Assembly: GCA_001953115.1 (NCBI GenBank)
Contig: LSSL01001465.1
Span: 1 to 10,621 of the forward strand
From: Smittium mucronatum
Lineage: Eukaryota; Kickxellomycota; Harpellomycetes; Harpellales; Legeriomycetaceae
Reading direction: 5' to 3'
DNA: 10,621 bases
A program made the translations under genes and the position numbers. Shown here in pieces: positions 1-9,303 of this stretch. The first letter of the stretch is position 1; every line of letters begins with the position of its first letter. The notes beneath the pieces were generated by a model. That model saw only the letters and a program-made list of their open reading frames with translations, was not told where the DNA came from and made no database searches.

Positions 1-695
1 AATAAATATAATGAAATAATTTTTTTGTTATTTTTTTAATTTGAAAGATAAAGTATCTAAAACATCACATTAAATAAATTGTTTAATTGGGCTCATATTT
101 TTGGGCGAGCTATATTTAAAACATCATGTTTTTCATTTTAGCAATCAAAAATTTATGAGTTGGTTTAATTATTTTATTTTTTTATAATAAGTTTAGTTCA
201 AAAATTCTTAAATGAAAAATTTTAAACAAAGTTTATTTAAATTTCTATATAAAGCCATAAATTTCATTAAAAAAATGTTATTATATCATAGTAACCTATT
301 TTTCTGCTGCAATTATCAGTAATAATTATAAATGTAACTTCTATTTCGTTTTTGGAATTTTTTCGATAAAAAATTCAATATTAATTAATAAAAAGAGTAC
401 ATAATATAAAATCCAGAGTTTTCAAGGTGTTTTTTACCCAAATTTACTATATCTTTAATAAAATTTAACATCATCCTCATGAAAGCTTAAAATAAAACAC
501 TTCAATGACGGAAAAATACATAAATAAAAACTTTTTATCATAATATTTTATTTTACAGAGGGATAAAATAAGTCTAAAAATCTGAAATATCGGAGTTACA
601 CTCAATAAGGCATAATTAAAATAAGATTAAAAAATATTAAATAAATCTGGAAGAGAAATATATATTTATAAAAAAAATTATAATCATAATAATTC

Positions 696-733
696 AAAGA
701 AAAAGAAAAAGAAAAAGAAAAAGAAAAAGAAAA
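696..733 (+). repeat. Hexanucleotide microsatellite (AAAAAG)n
   Basis: Single G residues fall exactly every six bases (699, 705, 711, 717, 723, 729) in an otherwise pure A tract, giving about six perfect AAAAAG units. The strand is all purine. Its perfection suggests recent slippage in a neutral stretch. Length is likely to vary between individuals. Confidence 0.95.
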
Positions 734-1486
734 TTAAATCAAAATTTACACAGTAAATATTCAAGCCAACCCGTATAATAAGCTTATTTGTGGCGACAGA
801 AAGTATCTGCATATTAATGTAGATAAAAACTCCACAGATAATGTTAGAGCTACGTTAAAATTCAAAACGGATAGTTCTCCTAAATAAATACAATATTTTA
901 AACATATATTCCAAATTTAATCTCATAAACGCAAATTTTCCTTTACCACTACAGGAATAAGTAAAAAAAGCCAGATATATTCCCGAGTATCTAATTATAT
1001 ATTAAGTTCAGACTCATCATAATTGTACCTTCCAACACTAACAATAATAATAATGAATACCGAGTTAAATAATTTTTTTCAAGCTTATGTAATAGCTGAT
1101 ATAGTTACAGGTTCTGCCTCGATGATATTTGAGCAACAATAATACTCAATTTAAAAACCACGAGAGCACAATAAAAGCTTCACGTTAAAAATTAAACTAT
1201 TAAATATAAAAATAAGTCGTAGACTGGTGGTTTTATTTGAAGATATTAATTAGACGAAACTGCCTCTAAAATATAAAATTATCTACCAAGTTATAAAAAT
1301 ATGGAAAAATAATCAAATTTCGAGTTATAGACAAGGTTTAAGATAAGTTTAAAGAAAAAAGATTCAAAATAAGGTATATTTGTTGAGAATAATATAGCGT
1401 ATTTACTCCATAGAAAAAGAAAGGTTTGTAAAGGTTTAGTAGGACTATGAAAATCAAATACTCAAAACTGAAAAAAAAGCTCGACA

Positions 1487-1507
1487 ATATATATATATAT
1501 ATATATA
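1487..1507. repeat. (AT)n dinucleotide run
   Basis: An uninterrupted alternating AT tract of 21 bases follows CGACA and ends at ACAT. It is self-complementary and may vary in length. It lies in gene-free sequence and has no other visible role. Confidence 0.95.
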
Positions 1508-2436
1508 CATATTTAAATCACGAAATTATTTTTTAAGAAAAAAAACTCAATATTAGATTTTCAAAAACATCAGTTCTAATTAATAAAGATTCTGAGTCAT
1601 CTTAAAAACCCGAATTCGATAAAATTAAATAATTTAAATATTAATAATCGAAGATTTAAGAAAATCAACCCTCATTTCTATTTGAAAAAGTTTCACATAA
1701 AATAGTTTTTATTAGTCAAAATTTTTTATCTCCAGAATATTTTTCAAGAAAAAGAACATTTTTAGAATGTAAATATTCATTATTTCGACTAAACTACAGA
1801 AGAATTCTCAAAAAACCCATTCTTATATTTAAAACATAGGATCAGTTCATAACAGGAATTTTACTGCTAATTCAATCAATTTCTTGCGAAAAATATTTGT
1901 AATTTTATAGTTTTTTTTTAACAAACACGCTTTCAAAATTAATAGCTATGACATAACAGCAAAGATATTTAGAGTTGGAGGACCTAAAAAAAATAATAAA
2001 ACACACTATATTGGTTGGAGAAGTATTATATTTTTAATAATTTGATATTTATATTTATCATTATACCGGTGAAAATATTTGTAAATTTAAGATAGATTTT
2101 AACTGTTATTTTACTATAAGTTTTTTAAAAAAACCAATTATAAGTTTAACTGTTAATATATCTGTGACTTTTCGTTCACAAAAAATAAATAATATGTCGA
2201 ATTAATTCAATAAATTGGCTTCGATGAATAATGATGTAATTATTTGATTTATATTATGAATAATTTTAAATTTTTTAAGGTTAGTTTGAATAGAATCATT
2301 TTATCGACTTTACGCCTAATATTTTGGTTAGATTAGTAGATTTTTTTGATTTAACAGTTTTGGTTGAGTTTAATTGAATAAATGATTTTATATGAGTTGT
2401 TTTTGATGTTTGGCATGATTTGGGGAAATTAGTCAG

Positions 2437-2815
2437 ATATTTGGGTATATTTATATTAAGTTTGAATAGTTTGGATATTTGAGTATAGTTGAGCAAAATT
2501 GAAGATACTTGTATTTTATTGAATTTAATTTGAAACACGAGTCTGTTTGTTTTGCCGGATTATTGTTTTGCCGGATTATTTTTTTGCCGGATTATTTTTT
2601 TCTAGATTATATATATGTTTATGATCTGTTAGATTTGATTTGGTTACTTGAGTACGTTTTTGTTGTGATGAAATATGTTTAATGGACTAGTATGGTAATT
2701 TTGGGACGTGTTGAAAAATTAAATCAGGAAAGGATGGTTAATATATATTTTTGGGTTGTATATTTGAGTATGGATAATTTATTTCGGGGGTTTGAGAGTT
2801 TTATATTTGGGTATA
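2437..2815 (+). repeat. Four dispersed copies of ATATTTGRGTATR
   Basis: The 13-base word occurs at 2437-2449 and 2803-2815 (GGG form) and at 2475-2487 and 2760-2772 (GAG form), all in the same orientation within 380 bases. Related shorter words, such as ATATTTGG near 2861, lie nearby. Spacing is irregular, so this is not a clean tandem array. It is best read as the remains of a diverged GT-rich repeat family filling the skewed island. Confidence 0.7.
2549..2612 (+). repeat. 16-bp tandem repeat, three units plus a degenerate fourth
   Basis: The unit KTTTTGCCGGATTATT is repeated head to tail at 2549-2564, 2565-2580 and 2581-2596, with only the first base changing (G, G, T). The next 16 bases (2597-2612) keep the T tract and GATTAT but have CTAG in place of GCCGG, so they look like a decayed fourth copy. 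Each intact unit carries CCGG, which stands out in sequence that is otherwise almost free of C. No flanking gene explains it. Confidence 0.9.
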
Positions 2816-5465
2816 TTGGTTTTAGCTCATTTTATCTGGGCTGGGTTTGCATTTGTTCGAATATTTGGTTATTATATGCCGGTTACATATAATATGCTAA
2901 AAATTTAATTTTGTTGTATATATTTAAATTTATCTAGACGACAAACAATATTAATTTTGGGAACCTTCAGTTTAAACGAGAATGCTATCTTTTAGTGTGT
3001 ATTCGTTTTTTAGATTACTATTATAATTAGAATTTTTCTTAAATTTTTAAATTCACCAATTTAAATACTATTTTTATACTAATTTATCCTCAGTTTTTCA
3101 GAATTTGTTTGAATTATTAATATTGAATCAAATTAGTAATTAATATAAATAAAATTAATTTTTACTGATAAATTAAGTATTTTGATTTTTTATTAATCAA
3201 ATTTTTTTAGAATCACGAGCTCATTTAGAATGCGTAACCAGTTATTGGAATTTGGGATCTGTTCCTCTAATATTTCTTTGATATAAACTTTGAAATTATT
3301 TTTTCCAGATAAGACTATTAAATTAAATATTTTGATATTATAATATTTTCAGGTCCCAGTTTAATTATTCTATTTCATCCACGAATTCTGTGGATTTTAA
3401 TTGAAACAAATTTAATTCATACTATATTACATTAGATTAAATGATCTAAATTAGTATTTCATGAAAGATTAAAAAAAAATTTTTTTCCATCCTCGAAAGG
3501 GTAAATGATTGGGAAGAAATATTTTCATAATTTTTATAAATATAAATGCAGAACTCCTAAAAAAAGTCAAGAATAAAAAAAAGGGCATTAAAGTATCAGA
3601 AATGCGGAATATATTAGAAGATGATAAAGACGAAAGTAAAAAAACCCCCCCAAAACTCTCATCATGGAATTTATTCTATTAGTATTTATCCCTAATTCCT
3701 TCCATGTGAGAGTGATAATGTTTATTTTTTTTAAAAAAATGCATATGAAAAATTAGTTTTCAGGTGATCAACTATTAAATTTTTCTAAAGAGACGAATGA
3801 ATTTAGATATTAATTGGAAATTAAATCTTCTAAAATCTACCGATCACGTATATTTTTTAGCTATAGGTGCGAATTTTTGGATTTTTCTTAATTACCTTAC
3901 ACTGTTTAAAGATTTCAATAAAACGTTTTTTGGAGCACTAAAAAAGCTTTTCAAAAAACTTTACAGTAATATTTATTAAAGTAAGTCCATTTAAACATCA
4001 TTTAAATACAAATATTCAAGAATAAGAATAATCCAAAAAGGATTAAAAAAAAATTAAATAAATAAATATTATTAATAAAAAGCCTTTTTATTTTTACGAT
4101 TTTAAGTAATATTATTTATATTCATTTTTTTGTACTATAAAAGCGATAATTTCACAGTAAATATTATCAAATAAGTGTGGCACTCAACTTAAATAAATCG
4201 TTTTAAAGCATACTTAGAAGTTTCAGTATATGGAAAATTATGCTCTACATTTTCAAAGGAATTATATTTCTATCTAATTGCAATCAACAGATATATTAAA
4301 AATAAAGCTTAAAGTTAATTAAATTAAATCAAAATATTTAATTTTCATCCCTGTAATTCTTCCACAATCTAAGTATACAGAATTTTTATTTAGAAATATT
4401 TTTAAGCACAACAAAATAAAATAAATATGTCTAAATTTTTTCAGTGAATGTGGTAGTCTTTTTCATTCAAATAAAGGGGTTAGGGGCAGTTATTATAACA
4501 TATGTTTTGTTTTAGGAGTTTTACTACTAGTAATGTAATTTTTTTATGAAAATTTTGCTAGTTTAATATCTATTTTGTCACGTATAATTTTCAGGTAGAA
4601 AAAAACAGGGAAAGAGAGGGAGATGATTTTTTTTATTTTACGATTTAGATTTACTAAGTAAATTCATTTTGGGGGTTTAATTAAAAGATGACCAAATTTT
4701 ATTGGAAAAAAGAAATTGAAAATATTATATAAAAAACAACAGATAATTCAATAAATTTTATTAATAATGTGGTGATAATAGAACGCGAAAACAAAACGAT
4801 CCGTTTTTTAATAATAGAAAGAGTTTTATTAATAGTCCGGATGAAAAAGTTGCACAAGTCACCTCAAATCAATCAATTTTATATATAGAGAACTTTTGAA
4901 TCAGATTTCTTGGTTTTCTTTTGGAAGTCATTATAAATTATAAAGATTTTAATAATTTGAGATTTTATTTTATTTTAAAAGCTAAAAAGCAAATACTTAG
5001 AAAATATAACAAAGTAAAAGGTATTGACTCTTATATCTCGGGTTAACAAAAGCTTAAAATTTTAATATATTGATACTTATTCAAAACTTACAAACTTAAA
5101 AAGAAGCTGTCCTATTTCGTTTTTTATCCTTCAAACGAGATTAACTTTGGCTAGCATTTAATTTATCTGTATAAAATTAAAATAATTAATAGAAAATAAA
5201 GGTGGGGGTGCTCTTAAAATTTAAAAAACATAGGATACACATTTTTCAGATTTTAAAGGAATTAACTGATAAAAAAACGTTTTATGAGAATGGTTTCGGT
5301 ATTCATTTGTACCTCATTTAAGCCTTCATCTACTTGAATCCATACACATATAAAACAGCAACATTATATTACTTATTTTTCAATATTTTAATCTCATTAT
5401 AGTATACTAGACATGCTAAGCGAATTTTTTTCAAAGTTATAATCAAAAAATGGGGTTTCATTATT

Positions 5466-5485
5466 ATATAATATAATATAATATA
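5466..5485. repeat. (ATATA)4 short tandem repeat
   Basis: Four perfect 5-base units run end to end and stop at a G. This is a simple low-complexity repeat in gene-free DNA. Confidence 0.9.
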
Positions 5486-5741
5486 GTATCTATAATCGAT
5501 TTTCCAAAAAAACATGGATTCTTTAGCACAGCCGGAGATTTAGATAAAATGCCCTTACACTTATTACAGCAGTCTAAACTTTTTTTAGTGACTGAATATC
5601 TGCTCAAAAACTGACTGTAGGCTATTTATTGCCACATTCGCACTTTATTTTTAAGATTTTAAAAAAATATTTCAAGTTAATCCAAGTAGTAAAATTCGCT
5701 AATTTATACACATATAAGAAAATATTTCTAATTTGAGAAGA

Positions 5742-5754
5742 TTTTTTTTTTTTT
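5742..5754 (+). repeat. T13 homopolymer
   Basis: Thirteen consecutive T residues lie between GAAGA and GAAAGC. It is the longest homopolymer I noted in the window and sits about 200 bases before the change to purine-rich, higher-G+C sequence. Homopolymer length is often misread in sequencing. Confidence 0.95.
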
Positions 5755-5958
5755 GAAAGCAAAATTAGATTTCTTAATATCTCATACTACCTTCAAATTT
5801 TATTAGACATTTTTTAATCAGCATTAATCATTAAACAAAAAAAAAGTTAAAATTTTTGTACAAATTTGTTAATAAAACTAAATAATAATAATTTTTTTAA
5901 ACCGGAACTGAATTTTAAACATCTTTAATCAATTAAAAATAAAAAATATATTATTTAG

Positions 5959-6177
5959 TTGAAAATACAGGTAAAAATGCTCATTTCAGTTCTTGAATTT
6001 TTGAAATACGCAAGCAAAACTAAACTAAAACCGAGGATAATAAGGGGAGTATTTATGTCACAAAAGGCGAAATGGGCAAGCACTGCTCCATGGATCTTAA
6101 AAGTGTTTACTGCAGGTGTATTAAGTATAATATCTACAGCTAAAATATTAACAGCCAGTCAACAGCTGCTATCATGA
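5959..6177 (+). other. 72-codon open frame, unrecognised
   Basis: This frame opens at a TTG and closes at TGA (6175-6177). Read back without TGA it extends to about 5737, but upstream it contains TAA and TAG. It includes residues such as KWASTAPWILKVFTAG, with a moderately hydrophobic middle. A rival frame (5997-6371, shifted) is equally free of TGA for 125 codons if TAA/TAG are glutamine, and contains several Cys and His residues, so the choice of frame is not settled. G at first codon position is about 17-18% in both. No ribosome-binding or splice context decides the start. I do not recognise a family; it may be a chance frame inside the higher-G+C block. Confidence 0.12.
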
Positions 6178-6559
6178 CTAGGCACGCTGCAAATTTTGAG
6201 CGATTATTTAAATAGATAATCATAACAATAGTCCCAATGTTAAATCAAAAGATGGAGAGGAGCAAAATAAAATAGGTTAATTTGAGCCCAAGTTCTTAAC
6301 TTGGAAATAATTTCCATAAATATCCAGGAATTCCCAAAAGAGATAACTTCTCTTATGAAACCAACAGAATCTGATATTAATCAGTTTTCTAGACAGAGTA
6401 GCGGTAAAAGCAGTAAATCCTCAGAATTCCTTTCAATTACACAGCTAGATGAAAAGGTGAAAGATGAGTAAATGATTTCCATCCACTCGAGCTCAAAGTC
6501 CGAACCATAAAGTTTTACTTTGGGATCAGAAGTTAGAAAAAAAAAAGCATGATAGTTAG

Positions 6560-6802
6560 CAGATTATTACAATATATGAAAAGAGAATAGTAAGAAAACA
6601 AAAAATACAAAATTATCATCTCCTTTTCGATTCCAAAATAAAGAATAAAAATATAAGTAAAGGATTTAATGAAAACTGGATAGGAGACAACAGAAGTTAT
6701 AATGGTTGGTTCAATGGAGGAAAAAAAAACAAACCAATAATCAAAATTAAAATTTATGTTATAAAAAAAGCAACCAATGAGACAATAAAAAAATTTAAAT
6801 GA
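6560..6802 (+). other. 80-codon start-less open stretch, possible exon or relic
   Basis: From after TAG (6557-6559) to TGA (6800-6802) this frame has no stop for 80 codons under the standard code, but it has no ATG, GTG or TTG start either. The reading includes NENWIGDNRSYNGWFNGG followed by a lysine- and isoleucine-rich tail, with RNY-like codons (gaa, gac, aac, ggt). The minus strand is open in exact register over 6533-6853, so TTA, CTA and TCA are missing as well as the stops. The minus reading is a phenylalanine-rich string that looks like an antisense shadow of A-rich sequence. An exon or relic on the plus strand is the better guess, but chance is not excluded. Confidence 0.18.
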
Positions 6803-7063
6803 TATTTGATGTTTAAAAATACTACATCTAAAGGCTAAATTATCACGATTCATTTGAAAATTATTAGTTGAATAAAAAAATCGAAATTTTTAAGCCGAAA
6901 AAAAGGAATTTTTTTAATTTAGATCTACAAATTTTTTTTATTATACAGATCACTTAAAACCTTTATAAATTCTGGTTCATATGATTTCCAGACTTTTGAA
7001 GAAAACATCCAGATGGGAACGTAAGGTTTTAAGCAACTAGTACATAGAAATTATTAAAAATGA

Positions 7064-7480
7064 ATACCGGATACAACTAAAAAAGTAACCAGGCCTAAAC
7101 TAAGATAGTTAATTCTGCATTAAAAATCATCACGAAAACTCTATCAGGCTTATAATTCAAAGATATGCGAATTCAGACGCGATACTGGAGATGAAAAACC
7201 GAAATTTATCTTTTTTATCCCCAATATTTGGTAAAGAAGAGTTAAAAAAAATCATTATCACTTTATAGATGACTCAAATCAACGATTGTGTTTTTAAGAA
7301 GAGCATAAAAATGAAAAGGGTGAAGTTTCTGAGGGAATTGATGCTCCCAAAAGGATTCATAACCAAAAACTATTTGAAGTTTAAATACCACAAAATCTCC
7401 CTCTAAACTTTAAAAAAACATTATTTAATCCAATTTATAACAGTTTGATGAAAGAATTTAAGACTCAGTCTTTGAGCTGA
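7064..7480 (+). other. Candidate relic reading frame, about 138 codons between TGAs
   Basis: Between TGA at 7061-7063 and TGA at 7478-7480 this frame contains only TAA and TAG stops, which would be glutamine in a ciliate-type code. In the later part (7142-7477) G makes up about 20% of first codon positions against about 13% at the second and third, a bias expected of coding DNA; segments such as EEHKNEKGEVSEGIDAPK look protein-like. A competing frame (7113-7403) has a single TAG at 7266-7268 in 97 codons. Both cannot be real, which shows how weak frame choice by eye is here. No family motif is recognised. Confidence 0.15.
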
Positions 7481-7734
7481 AAATATTCTCCACGGTCATT
7501 TAATTGTGCATAAATTTTTTCATAAGGGTTATGAAAAGTCTAGTACTCTAAATTAACGTTATAGATATTATTATGGGGGTCACAAGACAAGTGTAAAATG
7601 TAAAATAAAATAAAAATGAGGTACTTGGAGCAATTGAGATTCATAATAAGCATTAAAGAGTTAGCGGAGAACATCAAAGCAAACACAAACGCTCTTGGGG
7701 ATCATATTTTATATAAAAAAGAGATATTATTTGA

Positions 7735-8640
7735 CACAGGGGTGAGAAAAAAAAATAATTAGAAAGGGGTTATAAAATTATAAAATGTAGCCCAACACCC
7801 CGCAAATCCTAACTACTAATATGTATATTTAAGAAGCAGAGTAGCAATAGTGCCGACGATGTTCAAATAGTGGGGGCTATAATAGGATATTCTAAACAAT
7901 TTAAAAATTTCTCAGTGCAGATAAAAGCACAATTTATATTTTCAGAAGGGAACTTCAAGGGTTTTCAATAATGGATCATGAAAAATTCATTCATTGAACT
8001 CGAAAAGTTTGGATCAGGGACAAATTGACCCAAAAATCCTATATCTATCACTACGATGCTTCTGAGAGTAGTTGGAGCATCGCCAGTATCTATGAATATA
8101 CATGGGGATGGGGGGGGGTACTTTAAAGAAAGCTATGAATTAATAGACTATTTTTAAATATTATGCAATTCTGATAAATGATCTGAGGGTTCAGTCTACT
8201 TTTTAATTTAAGAGAGTTTTTGCACAAACGGAAGTCATACCTACAAAGTCAATTTTTATGATATCGGAAGCCAGGAATGCAGGAAGCTACTAGTTGCTGC
8301 TAAACAAAGGCCAGATGTCACATTTTTTTAAAGTATACTAATCAAAATAACACAAATATTACATTTTTATAATGTTTCAACTTAATAGACGTCATATCTC
8401 TCAAAAAAAATATAAAGCTTAGAGCTGAAAAATTCCTTATTAGACACAAAAAAACAGAGGTTGGGAGTCTATTTGCGATCGATATATACCCGTTCATTCA
8501 GCCTGAGGCTAAACTAAATTAGTATCAATTAAAATAACCTCAAAAATGTGGGAAGATGTTTAATGCATAATTGGAAAAAAATTGATCATATTAAAAACCT
8601 TCTCCAATATCAACGCTTCCAAATTTGCGCCAGGAAGTGA
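7735..8640 (+). other. Candidate relic reading frame in the highest-G+C part of the block
   Basis: Over about 300 codons this frame has TGA only at 8026 and 8179 before the terminal one at 8638-8640. In 7801-8640 I count 14 stops of all kinds in 280 codons, against 21 in the neighbouring frame and roughly 22 expected. Over 7801-8340 G is about 25% at first positions, 18% at second and 16% at third. Readable pieces include DDVQIVGAIIGYSKQ and YDIGSQECRKLLVAA. These are mild biases, not proof. It would need TAA/TAG as glutamine and TGA as an amino acid, or decay from a once-open gene. An A9 run just after 7745 could be where the frame shifts from the neighbouring candidate. Product unknown. Confidence 0.2.
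8104..8118 (+). repeat. G-rich run, G4-AT-G9
   Basis: Four G, then AT, then nine G stand alone in AT-rich sequence. It is the longest G run in the window. A run of this length can fold or stall polymerases and is error-prone in sequencing, so a false frame change here is possible for any reading frame that crosses it. Confidence 0.9.
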
Positions 8641-9303
8641 AAGAAAATCTAAAAATGTTAATAATGGTAAAAAAATGGAAATTAAAGCCTTAGTATTCAA
8701 TTTATAACAAGTTAGAGACATGTATGACATCTAGCTTGACCTAACCTCAACGTGAATAGGAGCTTCAAGCTTAAAAAATACCATATAAGAAGATAAAAAA
8801 TTAAACGAGAGCACTTGAGTGCTAATAAAAAAGAGCTTTATGACCAAATAAAAAAAATTAAGCTAAAGATTTTAATAAATATGAAAAATGAGCTTGTAAA
8901 TTAAGTTATATATAGAAAATTTAGTGGTGTTAGTTTAGATATTTTTTTAGGCTCATTAAGCTTAAAAAACAAATTCGATTTATGATAATGATATTCTAAT
9001 AAATGGTTGGATTTGCAGCCTTCCGCAGCCTCTTTTACAGCCGATAGAAGAACTAAAAAAAATACTTTAGGGAATAAAAAATAAATGGCGTACTGGACCA
9101 TAAACTAGAGTGGCTTATAATCTCTTATTAGAATATTTGGAGTCACTTTGAGACATTATTTTATTATTTTCAACGCTTAAGGCAAAAAGGTCATTTTAAT
9201 AGAAATTGGATACTCTATGGAGACCCCATCACGAATTTTAGGGAATTATACGCTCAAAGTTTAAAAAAGACATAAATAAAGATATCCTTATTTATGGTAA
9301 CAA

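Larger units (their letters stand above)
1..2229. other. AT-rich spacer without a recognisable gene
   Basis: I see no open frame, RNA gene or mobile element here. Hand-counted lines run from about 10% to 35% G+C, mostly near 20%, and the + strand leans to A. All frames are broken by frequent TAA, TAG and TGA. The only organised elements are simple repeats, listed separately, and short AAT runs such as the one near 1043-1054. A line near 1081-1140 reaches about 35% G+C but carries no open frame. Composition fits intergenic or intronic eukaryotic DNA. Confidence 0.7.
2230..2900. other. Strongly strand-asymmetric GT-rich island
   Basis: In lines 2281-2880 I count about 131 G against 36 C on the + strand, a GC skew near 0.57, together with a clear T excess over A. 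Flanking sequence shows no such bias. The island contains a 16-bp tandem repeat and four copies of a 13-bp word, so part of the bias comes from repetitive, TTTGGG-flavoured sequence. Two open frames inside it, 80 codons on the minus strand (2296-2538) and 66 codons on the plus strand (2692-2892), are expected from the skew, because a strand poor in one base class makes stops rare on one side. I recognise no protein in either. It could be a degenerate satellite, or DNA marked by strand-specific C-to-T change. Confidence 0.75.
2901..5958. other. AT-rich spacer with several TTTTCAG motifs
   Basis: This 3 kb stretch has no convincing coding region. The only listed-length open frame, 3797-3979 on the plus strand (60 codons), is within chance and matches nothing I know. 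Sequence lines range from about 10% to 25% G+C. It holds six + strand TTTTCAG words (3095, 3346, 3757, 4438, 4588 and 5243) and one good donor-like GTAAGT at 3981-3986. The stretch 3764-3980 between an acceptor-like and this donor-like site has stops in all three frames, so it is not a coding exon. Other landmarks are a C7 run at 3645-3651 and GGGGTTAGGGG at 4476-4486. Confidence 0.65.
5959..9300 (+). pseudogene. Purine-rich, higher-G+C block; possible decayed or alternative-code coding DNA
   Basis: The + strand turns purine-rich and many 60-base lines rise to 28-45% G+C (for example about 45% at 6061-6120, 40% at 8221-8280 and 8461-8520) against 10-25% in much of the left half. In AT-rich genomes such a rise usually marks coding sequence. 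Under the standard code no long open frame exists. If TAA and TAG are read as glutamine, long passages in each forward frame look protein-like, but TGA still interrupts every frame about as often as composition predicts, and the best frame changes along the block. I therefore cannot name a product or fix a frame. Options are a relic gene or transposon, a gene with many small exons, or a code in which TGA is also read. No family motif is recognised. Confidence 0.3.

Noticed and set aside
2296..2538. 80-codon minus-strand open frame
   Set aside because: It lies in the GT-skewed island, where the A- and C-rich minus strand has few stops. The translation is K, T, S, N and I rich with no family likeness.
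2840..2870. TTCGAAT word like a tRNA T-loop
   Set aside because: No matching T-stem, anticodon arm or acceptor stem can be drawn around it.
2692..2892. 66-codon plus-strand open frame with a hydrophobic, W- and G-rich translation
   Set aside because: Length is within chance and the residue content follows directly from the T/G-rich strand. No start context or neighbour supports it.
3797..3979. 60-codon plus-strand open frame just before a GTAAGT
   Set aside because: Its TAA stop precedes the donor-like site, and an exon from the acceptor-like site at 3763 would have stops in all frames.
6533..6853. 106-codon minus-strand open frame resembling a membrane protein
   Set aside because: The F-rich hydrophobic string is what the antisense of A-rich purine DNA gives. 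The plus-strand reading in the same register looks more protein-like.
7191..7310. Apparent FIDDSN and TGDEK motifs suggesting a reverse transcriptase or mariner transposase
   Set aside because: The surrounding residues do not follow either family, and the frame is broken by TAA and TGA. Two short motifs in stop-tolerant translation are not evidence.
7720..7750. FDTG string resembling an aspartic protease active site
   Set aside because: The following residue and context do not fit the family, and the frame changes right after it at an A9 run.
8901..9101. 66-codon minus-strand open frame
   Set aside because: Chance length, antisense to purine-rich DNA, with no recognisable motif.
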